A stretch of 64,000 nucleotides of DNA. It comes from Staphylococcus delphini. GTDB taxonomy: Bacteria; Bacillota; Bacilli; Staphylococcales; Staphylococcaceae. Made by a program: the position numbers and the translations under genes. Below the pieces are notes generated by a model. The model saw only the letters and a list, made by a program, of their open reading frames with translations. It ran no database searches and was not told the DNA's origin. Where the stretch lies: contig NZ_LR134263.1 in NCBI RefSeq assembly GCF_900636325.1, positions 2,666,001 to 2,730,000 of the forward strand. The letters are read 5' to 3'. Positions 33,201-38,772 of the stretch are shown here, in pieces (within the stretch, counting starts at the first letter, position 1; each line of letters starts with the position of its first letter).

Positions 33201-33445
33201 CTTTTTGGTTCTGAAACATTTACTTTTCCATAAGAAATATCAATTTTTTCTAATATTTGATTTATAGTAAGTCCACTTAGAACTTGATATGTTGGTTTTG
33301 GGGCCATTAACCCTCTAATACGAGAGAGTGTTAAGGAATCTAAACCTAGAGTGCCTAATAATTCCTCCCCTTTATTTACTATATCTTCCGATGATAAACC
33401 AAGGTGTCTAGCTACTTCTTTAAAACTCCTAGATGAATCGTTCAT
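21257..33445 (-). CDS. Hybrid NRPS-PKS megasynthase CP-Cy-A-PCP-KS-KR-ACP-TE-KS-DH-KR-ACP-KS
   Basis: 4062 residues. Order with approximate positions: loading carrier protein (Ser37, LGLDSLTL); heterocyclisation domain 87-520 (FPLTPIQESYYMGIL; DMIFIDAMS fits DxxxxDxxS); A domain 535-1010 (IIFTSGSTGKPKG; pocket residues in FDLSIWDIFG, WNSVP and GGATEASIWS resemble cysteine-activating domains); PCP (LTSLHAV, 1073); KS1 (TACSSSLVA, ECHGTGT, NIGHLEGAAG); KR1 (1775); ACP1 (SGLSSLDL, 2070); type I TE 2140-2335 (GGLSFGA, LFDPR, KGHHFNLL); KS2 (2347-2770); DH 2800-3050 (HKINEEVIVP, HPATIDASLQ); KR2 (3262); ACP2 (NGLDSLGSV, 3557); KS3 to the end. No AT is present. The likely chemistry is an acyl or aryl starter condensed with cysteine to a thiazoline, then malonyl extensions. 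AGAGG lies upstream of the ATG. Confidence 0.92.
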   Translation of the reverse strand: MNDSSRSFKEVARHLGLSSEDIVNKGEELLGTLGLDSLTLSRIRGLMAPKPTYQVLSGLTINQILEKIDISYGKVNVSEPKRLNSFEFPLTPIQESYYMGILQNKPCQIYTEIDIKEVDVYILKKSINRVVKRHPMLRAKITDSGLQMVREDSTSDIYITDNENFDSIRESCIEKLRSNPELYWDVQLSKVDAETTRIHIIIDMIFIDAMSAMQLCKEISDEYNNMLVGETTGFYDEFRLNFIDYCESIKKRKTSRETMLFWESKVSELPNSPNLPITTEVSFNEMFFDRETFTLKTECWEFLKDISADEGISPNSLIIAIFSDVLKLYSENEDFTLAITKSNRPVDSKNNFAGVVGNFTDVTLCPIIDRYGQNVVSKAKEINDFLRISMEHDDISGIDIIKMLKDYYKDQHINFPVVFTSFLGIFESGIQLNGKEFILNYQRTQTPQITLDCQIYENNNGLVVNWDYDNKIYSMDLIRSMMNEMENLMIKLTSNQSSKAEIPIKSIDLIERINDTSDDFGDTEFNALHDLIEGNERKYFTKTAIIDREYTLSYGEMIKLSRMLAGKLQKKGVKPGSHVPIILKKGWEQVVAALAVLMSGGIFVPLNHKDPEKRLNETVKSLNSELVISNEMSISLNSVLRHNGDIEFLDITYDRINSFEHYSYNPIKVADNQLAYIIFTSGSTGKPKGVEISHNSAINTCLDINKKFSIGDDSIAFGISAFNFDLSIWDIFGVLGAGGTLVICRDDKVRDPDYWWDQIQNHNINIWNSVPTTFEMLLTAYSEDKKNQLELSLLSGDAIRFSLVEKAQEIFPELKIVGLGGATEASIWSNYHVYSSKSKRLGSKLLPYGKPLANQQIYVLDKNLKYRPQNVVGDIYIGGKGLAKGYFNNKKLTQKSFINSDRFGRLYKTGDLGRYLSNGEIEILGRRDMQMKIGGHRIELGEIEKCVQNMENIIKVNVIAINTDTRYLVGFVVVNRHTGNEEIEIKEYLANYVPAYMIPQKWIIIDDMPSTLNGKVDVNKLKEIAQYKMFEFDNQKYTDTSTNNNLILEKVSELLEISPQKINMSKSLFEQGLTSLHAVKLVNILSDMWNTKLPYSLLFNNPSIEKLMEYYKGKSGVEMQFKDDGDSASDDSIAVISSSCRLPGGVNSTDELWDMLLERKDCITKVPPSRFDIDTIYNTNRDLVNSSYTNKGAFIDNVEYFDYDFFSIPLAEAKAMDPQQRILLEVLYEACYKGGYGKDELNGSDTGVFIGQMNYDWMTDFSFNKEYAGTGVSPSITSNRISYILNLVGPSMTIDTACSSSLVAVDNAVSSLLSNSCSMAIAGGVNLILSKEPYITTCKAGMLSIDGRCATFDSKANGIARGEGVGVVVLKRLADAKRDGDNIISVIKGTAVNQDGKSASLTIPNGYAQENVINKALNRANIHGNDIDYIECHGTGTPLGDPIEVEAIKNTLGKNRNYPLVLGSIKTNIGHLEGAAGIVGLIKTIEVLKHKIAPGNVHFNELNPKISFDDFNAVISSNNINIGLQKDSILASVSSFGYGGTNAHVILESWNNENKSISKALPDVEKQIFNSKPLPWNKQDVKSEIQKNIIKEHVYEINWELMNSSKVGFDMNETSYLVISEGLIDNLPSNWKQVSSKDLDIVKAMIQSKIWDGIIVINTDSEDNVYKALEILKYLASDSNIIQTPISFVSHFDNVNDSGIQGLLKTFRLEFLEVQAQNIKYKNENNLFANIVSCMHQPSEEDLLIESDKEVYGLRLNHSSKLDELKELELNPDGTYIISGGQGALGLVSLRLLVQKGARNIILLSRSSLKEDVHEELNALRKESNIELLKCDVSNETDVRKVKEWLSEVNWPNVKGIIHTAGVLSDAVIQNQTSETLETSYAAKVHGAHNLHDIFLPPDFLLLFSSAAATFGSAGQGNYAAANSTLDALAEKWSNNNENVLSIQWGAWSDGGMAERHSATNYSEEIGFGSISNELGTQMIEQVIANKLVGVLCFTPINWNKLKLSTQLVSHLANTTSQSVVNRSKSKEGITNMTVEWTYDEILLKIKESISQFLTPDQELNLDTSFMESGLSSLDLVQFRQKLLEVFQGFVKLPAHFAFNYPNIEDVANHIYDQLSERNLIKIKNSKNGWNLLKNTDEGNPIFLLGGVVGSAEDTFGRISDNLQNPVYAYMPVIPAEVNIDKNNINIIAENLKEKLLEINSSDNITIGGLSFGATLAIELSLILEREGYKVNLILFDPRHIPPYVAPEDPAPFEILSEHYIPSARIKNKVKIIQTEEVFKENQSELMKESSRGFQNNEEVLKKTKEICTNLEIVKSKGHHFNLLYKHAEFVAKEINKVMTQEEKINEPIAVIGTACRLPGDVSSTEEFWEMLKEHKDCVTDVPRSRFDIENVYSDNINAIGKSYTKKGAFMSNVEYFDFKFFNISLKEAKTMDPQQRILLEVAYEAFYNAGYTKELLRGSDTSVHIGMANDDWRTMKENKDINTPYFGSSVANSIASNRLSYILGLNGPSMTIDTACSSSLVAIDLAVEKLRSGKVSKALVGGVNIMLHPRSYIGCCAAKMLSFEGRCATFDKNADGYCRGEGVGAVVLKRLSDAQRDGDPILAVIRGSSVNQDGKSASLTAPSGRAQEAVINEALEDAGVIGKDIDYVECHGTGTRLGDPIEVEALKNTLGDNRDSPLVIGSVKTNIGHLEGAAGIVSFIKAIEVLRHREAPGNVHFKELNPEIDINDFNVVISSRSTPLGEGKEDSSLLAGVSSFGFGGTNAHIILESYKENEKMVNRPFKYNSVFLPWNRVPNPLLSNRVNNRYISDINEEVMKLWEDHKINEEVIVPASNHIATLAGAALLDNTLENSKGVLIENTLMINPLVINDNISRIICCNTTNNNYVIKNDKDVKFAECGDFRLLFDRSKLENINIERISQQCDIFDENILYNSIKQYGVDFGPKYRNLKNVYIGKSEAIADIEVDYQNSLEKSLSLLHPATIDASLQLLGFCSIESSGICIPFHIEKAEVYFVEEQPKNLFAYAKIDKSEKNHVEGTVIIFDENNEVVTRLSGVTSRGLNTKLSKKTEDNRSANNIKEHVYESKWELINSSKVDFNMNETSYLVISEGLIDNLPSNWKQVDSKDLDIVKAIIQFKTWDGIIVINTDSEDNVYKALEILKYLASDSNIIQTPISFVSHFDNVNDSGIQGLLKTFRLEFLEVQAQNIKYKNENNLFANIVSCMHQPSEEDLLIESDKEVYGLRLNHSSKLDELKELELNPDGTYIISGGQGALGLVSLRLLVQKGARNIILLSRSSLKEDVHEELNALRKESNIELLKCDVSNETDVRKVKEWLSEVNWPNVKGIIHTAGVLSDAVIQNQTSETLETSYAAKVHGAHNLHDIFLPPDFLLLFSSAAATFGSAGQGNYAAANSTLDALAEKWSNNNENVLSIQWGAWSDGGMAERHSATNYSEEIGFGSISNELGTQMIEQVIANKLVGVLCFTPINWNKLKLSTQLVSHLANTTSQSVVNGDKAIVKEENDTDYSSILSSVRQCVNEIVPNDISDDSTLMDNGLDSLGSVMLAQALSQEFDLSLNSVFVINNPTIKYMAEEITEKKKVNNITSNITINKDQIHDLKSVDSNQKTNGIVNMADHKVNEPIAVIGTACRLPGDVSSTEEFWEMLKEHKDCVTDVPRSRFDIENVYSDNINAIGKSYTKKGAFISNIENFDYEFFNLTLPEAQVMDPQQRILLEVAYEAFYNAGYRKKELLGSNTAVYIGQMSYDWSHMELEGSLEDPYYAAGSSPSITSNRLSYILGLNGPSMTLDTACSSSLVAIDLAVEKLRSGKVSKALVGGVNIMLHPRSYIGCCAAKMLSFEGRCATFDKNADGYCRGEGVGAVVLKRLSDAQRDGDPILAVIRGSSVNQDGKSASLTAPSGRAQEAVINEALEDAGVIGKDIDYVECHGTGTRLGDPIEVEALKNTLGDNRDSPLVIGSVKTNIGHLEGAAGIVSFIKAIEVLRHREAPGNVHFKELNPEIDINDFNVVISSRSTPLGEGKEDSSLLAGVSSFGFGGTNAHVILESWQNK
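21289..22033. repeat. KS-coding repeat, copy A (KS3)
   Basis: About 745 bp almost identical to 25153-25897, at a constant offset of 3864 bases. It encodes the C-terminal two thirds of the KS domain. Divergence begins abruptly at the active-site region on the 5' side. Confidence 0.92.
22922..24038. repeat. KR-coding repeat, copy A (KR2)
   Basis: About 1117 bp nearly identical to 27380-28496, at a constant offset of 4458 bases. It covers the KR catalytic part, the linker and part of the upstream structural region. Confidence 0.92.
25153..25897. repeat. KS-coding repeat, copy B (KS2)
   Basis: Partner of 21289-22033. Synonymous positions are conserved as well, so this is recent duplication or gene conversion rather than protein-level selection. 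Confidence 0.92.
27380..28496. repeat. KR-coding repeat, copy B (KR1)
   Basis: Partner of 22922-24038, with only scattered single-base differences. The KR of the second synthase (about 19000-20100) is clearly related but much more diverged. Confidence 0.92.
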
Positions 33446-33721
33446 AGTTCATAATAACCTCTTTTCAATATTTTATCGTCACACTATATATAATAGCACA
33501 TACTAGTATAAATAGATTTACACTTACATATAAAACAAGAAATACTAAGTTGAAAACGCCTTAACCTATGAAAGTCATATATCATAGCACTTGGTAAAGA
33601 AGGTATAATAAACACATCTCCTATCTCTCCTATATCACTTTTGACTTAAAGTAGTTTATTGTTTCGTACGCTTTATGCGCTCAAGTGACTGAAGTCATTA
33701 ATTAACTATTCGCCCTCTCAC
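33446..33721. other. Upstream region of the NRPS-PKS operon
   Basis: No gene seen. On the minus strand an A/T-rich stretch with TATTATATATAG about 50 bases before the synthase ATG could hold the promoter, but no convincing paired -35 box was found. The right part merges with the 3' structure of a group II intron remnant. Confidence 0.4.
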
Positions 33722-34500
33722 ACCACCGAGCGTACGATTCCGTACTCGGCGGTTCAATATCTTACGCAAGTCAAATCTGCAAGCTGGGTTAATGGTATCC
33801 CTCCACTTGTAGAGTTGTTTTGTTGTAAGTGCACGATGAACCTCGTGGGTATGTTTGATAATCGTAATCGCCAGTGCTTTTTGCGAGACTCTGCGATTTT
33901 CATCGCACTTCTATGATAAAGACCATATTGGCACAACATCTTATATTTAGTTCTTACTCTTTTCCACCGTTTAAGTAAGAGTTGTCTAAGTCGGCGGTTT
34001 AACCAAGATTGCGTGGTTTCAATAAATCCTCTGATAAAACCTCTGCCGAAGTAATTTATCCAACCTCGCGTCACTTGATTAATTTCAGCGATAATATCTT
34101 TAAAGGTAGCGGGTCTATTTTGTTTCGTTATTTTCCTTAAGGCGCGTATTAAATTTCTTTTTGCTTCCGTAGTCGGTCTGAAACCATGGCTGTGATTTGA
34201 AAATGTTCGGTCGATGACTGGTTCAATCGCTTGTTGTATTACTCTGTCTCTATCGACAGGGATACCAAGCACACGCATTTTCCTATTTGGCTTGGGAATT
34301 TGAACTTTTCGAACTGCTTGAGGTTGGTATGTATCATCCAGTAGTTGTTTAATTATCTACGAAAAATAATGCGCAAAATGAGCATGTTTCACTGACTTTC
34401 ATGCCGTCAATTCCAGTAGTACCTTTGTTTTTCTTAGTCTTCTTGATAGCTTTTTCTATGTTGTCAGGTCTTACAACAAGATTTATCAGTGGTGGAGACT
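33722..34500 (-). mobile_element. Degenerate group II intron with reverse transcriptase remnant
   Basis: The 3' part on the minus strand reads GAACCGCCGAGTACGGAATC then GTACGCTCGGTGGTGTGAGAG, a typical domain V-like hairpin following a bacterial group II intron ORF. Upstream lie fragments of the intron-encoded protein: VVRPDNIEKAIKKTKKNKGT with TGIDGMKVSE (34380-34470), then IKQLLDDTYQPQAVRKVQIP, then the open frame 34278-33754. Much of the RT domain is deleted. Intron ends are not defined. Confidence 0.75.
33754..34278 (-). pseudogene. Group II intron-encoded protein (LtrA-like), deleted
   Basis: 174 residues. It starts within RT motif MRVLGIPVDRDRVIQQAIEP and reaches SHGFRPTTEAKRNLI. It then jumps straight to the maturase region FKDIIAEINQVTRGWINYF, with a C-terminal basic RRLRQLLLKRWKRVRTKYK stretch. 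The catalytic YxDD segment is missing, so it cannot be an active reverse transcriptase. It is a relic. Confidence 0.8.
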
Positions 34501-34674
34501 TATGATACATTTCATCTAAGATTTGCTGTACACACTTATGTATGTTTTTTCGTTACACTACTTATACTTCATAAGCTGCCGGTTAAGACTGTATTCCGAA
34601 CGTCGTAAATCTATAACCTCCAATCTTTACTTTGTATTGAATATTGTTCAGTCCTTCGTTACATTTTCCCTACT

Positions 34675-35812
34675 ATGACTTTTGCTGACTTCTTATCATT
34701 CATTGTTACTATGATAGATATACAGCATCTTAAAAATTATATAAAGCATCTTTATTCCCTATTTATCCCATTTGAATACACAGGTATTTATTCAAGAGGC
34801 ATGAAGCGCTTTTGTGAAATTAACAAAATAGATTACTTAGAAATGAATCCTCTAGAAGCCAAGTTCAAAATGAGATCATTAAGATCATAGAAAACAAATA
34901 AGTCAGATGTACATCAACTCGCACTTTTTGCCTTTAGAATGAAAGGTTCAAAGGTACAACTTCAATCTGAAGAGGTATAATTTGAACTGAGAGAACGTTC
35001 GCGTTTTCACTTAGAAATGAAGATCAACCAAAATCGTCTCAAAGTTGAGTTAGTAAAAACGCTCCATCAAACATTACCATGCGGAGAAGCATTATTTACT
35101 AGCATACATTCAAAAATTGCATTAAATATATCTACAGAATTTTCTCATCCTGATTATTTAAGTATTTTAACTAATGATAAATTGGTGGAAAAAGTACTCC
35201 ATTCAACTGATAAAGGCATTTCAATTAAAAAGCTCATAAGTATGCCAAAAAATTAATTGAGATAAATAATAATAGTTTTCCGAATGTTCACAACTCTCCT
35301 TTCCTCCTATGAAAAGTTCAATACTTATGCGACAAACTACTTATTGGGATAGAATATAAGAAAAATTTGATCAAGAAATGATTGATTTAGCAAGGAATAC
35401 TACTGAGTTTGAAGATATTATTTCAATTTCAGATATCAGATAACTTACAGCTGCATTGCTTATTGAGGAACTTGGCAACATTAGAGAATTTAAAGGAAAT
35501 AAACAACTGAATTCATTTGTAGGCACTGATATTAAATATTATCAATCAGGAACTTCAAATAGTTGAGATACGATTAATAAAAGAGGAAATAAAAAAGGAA
35601 GGCGTTTATTATATTTAATCATTATGAACATTCCTAGGGGAAGAAAACATTATCAAAATCACATCGTAGATTATTATTATAACTTAAAAGAGCAGCCTCA
35701 TGGGAAATACCACAAGACTGCCGTAATAGCAAGTATCAATCGCTTATTAAAGACCATTCACTACTTGATAGTCAATGATAAATTATATGATTATCATAGA
35801 ACACCACACTAA
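34675..35812 (+). pseudogene. IS110-family transposase remnant
   Basis: Broken DEDD-type transposase with several stops and a missing N-terminus. Pieces in order: FIPFEYTGIYSRGMKRF with YLEMNPLEAKFKM (34675-34890), KTNKSDVHQLALFAFRMKG (34890 on), MKINQNRLKVELVKTLHQ (35017-35256), ALLIEELGNIREFKG and then the transposase_20-like end MNIPRGRKHYQNHIVDYY with AVIASINRLLKTIHYLIVN (35624-35812). The short open frames inside are fragments, not separate genes. Confidence 0.75.
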
Positions 35813-36130
35813 CGAAACCATATACTCAAATACATCATAACACCTTATTCAAAGTAATAAAAATTGGATGGTCAAATTCAGTAATATCAATTTTAATTAT
35901 TTAACCATTGACAAATCGTAAGAAGAGGACAGGTACATCAAATACAGACAATCTTGTCATTTTCAATATATCATATTACTACTGTTTCTCCTGCAAATCT
36001 AATAATAGAATAGCTATTAATTGACTATTCTTTTCCCATATAACCTTTAATTCAATGTTTTGTAACGAATATCAATAGAATTATTTATAACTTGTATAAG
36101 TAACAAATGATTCTATATTAATTCTTTGTG
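35813..36130. other. Spacer between IS110 remnant and resolvase
   Basis: 318 AT-rich bases with no gene, hairpin or repeat that I can support. Confidence 0.4.
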
Positions 36131-36685
36131 TTATGTCAAATCTTTTATAACACGATAAACCGTAGATCGACTAACACCAGTTTGCTTAGCAATTTCTTCC
36201 CCTGTAAGTTTCTGTTCATCATATAAGAATTTGATTTCTCGTTTTTTATAGTCAGGTAGTGATGGTCTTCCTCCTTTGTGACCTCTAGCTCTTGCAGCCG
36301 CAAGTCCCTTCTTAGTTCGTTCACTCAATAAATTAGCCTCTAATTCAGCAAAAGCACTCATCATTGTAAAAAACATTTTCCCCATAGCATCTTTTGTATT
36401 GATATTCATATTAATGATATGAAGTTCAATATGATTATCTTCAAACCACTGAGAAAGTTCTATTAATTGTTTAGTGGTTCTTCCCAATCGATCTAACTTA
36501 TATATAACTAGTGTATCCCCTTCTCTCAAATATTCGAGGCATGTATCAAGTTCTGTTCTTTTAAATTTTCTGCCGCTCACTTTTTCGCTGAATATTTTAG
36601 TGCACCCATACTCTTTTAAAGCATCAATCTGACTGTCTAGTTTTTGATCTTGTGTAGAAACACGAGCGTAACCAACGTTTGCCAT
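36131..36685 (-). CDS. Serine recombinase (resolvase/invertase)
   Basis: 184-residue small serine recombinase of the Tn3 resolvase/Hin class, common on staphylococcal plasmids and transposons. The catalytic N-terminus is ANVGYARVSTQDQKLDSQID (active Ser9 or so in RVST). It continues through YKLDRLGRTTKQLIEL and MGKMFFTMMSAFAELEANLL. The C-terminal HTH is LTGEEIAKQTGVSRSTVYRV. AAGGAGG lies eight bases before the ATG. The ORF is intact. No partner transposase is visible, so it is probably a leftover of a plasmid or transposon integration. Confidence 0.92.
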   Translation of the reverse strand: MANVGYARVSTQDQKLDSQIDALKEYGCTKIFSEKVSGRKFKRTELDTCLEYLREGDTLVIYKLDRLGRTTKQLIELSQWFEDNHIELHIINMNINTKDAMGKMFFTMMSAFAELEANLLSERTKKGLAAARARGHKGGRPSLPDYKKREIKFLYDEQKLTGEEIAKQTGVSRSTVYRVIKDLT

Positions 36686-36932
36686 AGATTACCTCCTTAA
36701 TAATTTTTCGATGCAAATGAGAGCTCTACGTATTATCTCAAAATTCACGTTATTTGACAATTATAACACATAGATAAAGATACAAGTTTTGAGAATATAG
36801 AGAGAAAATAACCCTAGATATTTTGCATAATCCAGGGTCTAACTGAAAATAATTAAAGTCGATATAAATTCGTCTCAAAAACAAGTCGTTTTTTAGACAG
36901 TCAAAAGAGGTTTTTTTGTTAACATACTTTAA

Positions 36933-37073
36933 TCAAAAACAATCTTTAAATGCTCTACAGCTCAACACATGATGTGTATAAACAATATGCCATTTTAATT
37001 GACTGACTTTTTCAAAATCCAGGTCGTCTATCGTAATATATTCATCTATATTTTCAATATAAATTCTTTTCAC
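36933..37073 (-). CDS. Small ORF resembling the start of HNH/AP2-type proteins
   Basis: 46 codons from GTG. The pattern YITIDDLDFEKVSQLKWHIV recalls the N-terminal DDEDFExLSxxKW motif of phage HNH/AP2 homing endonuclease-like proteins, but the rest of such a protein is absent. The ribosome site is weak (AAGAAG). Probably a gene fragment. Confidence 0.3.
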   Translation of the reverse strand: MKRIYIENIDEYITIDDLDFEKVSQLKWHIVYTHHVLSCRAFKDCF

Positions 37074-37153
37074 TGTCTATCACTTCTTTTTACTGTAATA
37101 TCGCTTTACAATAAGCGAACATATGTTCTAATATTGCTGTGAGGTGTTTTTAT

Positions 37154-37405
37154 ATGAAAGTAATAAATCCTGATATGCCTGTTTTCTCTGAAGATCAGCT
37201 TAGTATTTTAAATGATAAAATTACATACATTATGCACAAGAACATTTTTTGTATTTTAAGTTATTGGCACAATGGTTATATCCAAAATATAGAGGGACTT
37301 ATCGATCGAATAAACACCTTAGAAAACTACATTGCTATTACTAAAGGTCATGATAATAATGAGATAAAGATACCTTTAAATCACATCGTTAATATTGATT
37401 TTTGA
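37154..37405 (+). CDS. YolD-like protein
   Basis: 83 residues from ATG 37154, with GAGGTG upstream. The C-terminal part (NIFCILSYWHNGYIQNIEGL then NEIKIPLNHIVNIDF) matches the YolD-like family. These proteins are often encoded by plasmids and phages next to UmuC-type polymerases. No polymerase gene is present here, so this is a stand-alone copy. Function unknown. Confidence 0.6.
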   Translation: MKVINPDMPVFSEDQLSILNDKITYIMHKNIFCILSYWHNGYIQNIEGLIDRINTLENYIAITKGHDNNEIKIPLNHIVNIDF

Positions 37406-37580
37406 AGGTCTTTTTATCTATTTTTAATCTTCATCTTTTTTCAATACGTCTTTCTTGTCATTTTTTGCCTTTTCATAAACTTCTATAATGTTAAATTTTT
37501 CATATTTAATACGCATTTCTTCTATTGTTATATTATAATTGTACTGCACTTCCTGTGCGGAAAGGAGGTGTGCTATCCTT

Positions 37581-37670
37581 ATGTACATTTGTATGTTCAT
37601 CGTTTCTTGTATCATATGTCCTATTATTACAGGTATAGTTGCAAACTATATCTATGATAAGATTAAATGA
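37581..37670 (+). CDS. Candidate type I toxin peptide (Fst-like)
   Basis: 29 residues: MYICMFIVSCIICPIITGIV followed by ANYIYDKIK. One hydrophobic membrane segment containing a Pro and a Gly plus a short charged tail is the layout of Fst/Ldr membrane toxins. A strong AAAGGAGGTG site lies upstream and a strong bidirectional terminator starts ten bases after the stop. Fst loci carry a convergent antisense RNA that shares the terminator. The minus strand is open here but no antisense promoter was defined. The lack of a protein family name makes this a structural guess. Confidence 0.5.
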   Translation: MYICMFIVSCIICPIITGIVANYIYDKIK

Positions 37671-37679
37671 TTACAAACA

Positions 37680-37717
37680 AAAACCCCCACAAAGCTTTGG
37701 TCGGCTGTGGGGGTTTT
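37680..37717. terminator. Strong bidirectional intrinsic terminator
   Basis: AAAACCCCCACA pairs perfectly with TGTGGGGGTTTT around a 14-base loop. A/T runs on both sides make it work in either direction, as in convergent toxin/antitoxin RNA pairs. Confidence 0.85.
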
Positions 37718-37829
37718 GCTATCCTATGCACATTGTTTCATCGTTAATTTAATTATACCGTCATTAGCGGTTTTTGTAAAACAAGTTATATATACCTTAT
37801 ACATTGCACTTGCTATGTATCATTATAAA

Positions 37830-38078
37830 TCATATTAATTTAAATATTTCTCTTTGGGCTTTGGAAATAGAATAAATCATTTTACTCAACTCCTCCGCTG
37901 AATAATCTTCGATATTTTTAGAAATATTTTCTAAGCACAACGCTAATGTACCAGATTGAGAATGTGCTTCAGAAATATCCCATTGTTCAGATGCATTTCT
38001 AGCATTTTCTCTAGATAATTTACTAAAATAGCTGTAAATATCTTCGGCAACAAACATAATATCTTCAAAATCATGCAT
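37830..38078 (-). CDS. Small acidic protein downstream of ART-like gene
   Basis: 82 residues, acidic and helical in appearance (MHDFEDIMFVAEDIYSYFSK ...). I do not recognise the family. It begins 14 bases after the candidate ADP-ribosyltransferase ends, on the same strand. Its size and charge would suit an immunity or antitoxin partner. That is inferred only from position. AAAGGAGTAATG-type ribosome site. Confidence 0.5.
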   Translation of the reverse strand: MHDFEDIMFVAEDIYSYFSKLSRENARNASEQWDISEAHSQSGTLALCLENISKNIEDYSAEELSKMIYSISKAQREIFKLI

Positions 38079-38091
38079 TTACATTACTCCT

Positions 38092-38754
38092 TTAATTATA
38101 ATTCTCTTCTATATCTCTACATTTCCTTATATTAATATCTTCGCTAATAACTTCATCTATTAAAAATTCGCTATCTTCACATATAACTATAGCTTCACGT
38201 TCTACAAACAACCCCAAGTTTGTAGAACGACTCATTGGGCATAGGTTATCATAAAATAATACATTCTTAATTGGTACTTTAACTGAAACTTGTAGTTCTC
38301 TTCTATGATAGTTGGGATCTGTAGAAAAAGAATTCAATATATTACTAGTAACTTTTTGATTACCTGACTTAAACAGCTCTAATTCATTTCGATTTAGGCT
38401 CCTATATAAGATAATAAAATCATTATTATTTCGATTATCTTTCAAAAATTGTTGTGTTTCGGTGTATGCCCTGATTATGTCTTTCTTCATTTTCTCTTTT
38501 ACATGAATATACTCAGATTTACTTTTAATTACTTCTATTATTTCACTTCTATACTTAAAATCTACTTTAAACTGCAACTCAAATATTTCACATATCATCT
38601 CTGTTATTAAAAACTTAGCTTCTTGTTGATTGCTATTTGAAAATATCCAATTACCAATACTCTCAAATAGCTGCTTTGCACTCTTACTTTCTTCATTATC
38701 ACTGAATATCAAATAATTCAAGTATCGGTTTTCTATATAAACTTTCTTCCTCAA
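38092..38754 (-). CDS. Candidate ADP-ribosyltransferase-fold protein
   Basis: 220 residues. The C-terminal half shows the R-S-E pattern of ADP-ribosyltransferases in the right order and spacing: Arg in ILYRSLNRNEL, Ser-Thr in LNSFSTDPNY, then hydrophobic strands (VSVKVPIKNVLFY) and Glu in LFVEREAIVI. The N-terminal about 100 residues are helical and unassigned. No signal peptide, so if active it would work inside the cell or be delivered by another route. It sits in a three-gene minus-strand cassette between a truncated gene and a small acidic protein. Call based on motif pattern only. Confidence 0.5.
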   Translation of the reverse strand: MRKKVYIENRYLNYLIFSDNEESKSAKQLFESIGNWIFSNSNQQEAKFLITEMICEIFELQFKVDFKYRSEIIEVIKSKSEYIHVKEKMKKDIIRAYTETQQFLKDNRNNNDFIILYRSLNRNELELFKSGNQKVTSNILNSFSTDPNYHRRELQVSVKVPIKNVLFYDNLCPMSRSTNLGLFVEREAIVICEDSEFLIDEVISEDINIRKCRDIEENYN

Positions 38755-38772
38755 TATTTACACCTCATGTGT

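Noticed and set aside
34675..35812. Three short frames as separate genes
   Set aside because: Together they read as one IS110-type transposase broken by stops and shifts.
37424..37615. 63-codon minus-strand frame opposite the Fst-like peptide
   Set aside because: No ribosome site, and it overlaps the better-supported peptide and its strong ribosome site; probably antisense shadow.
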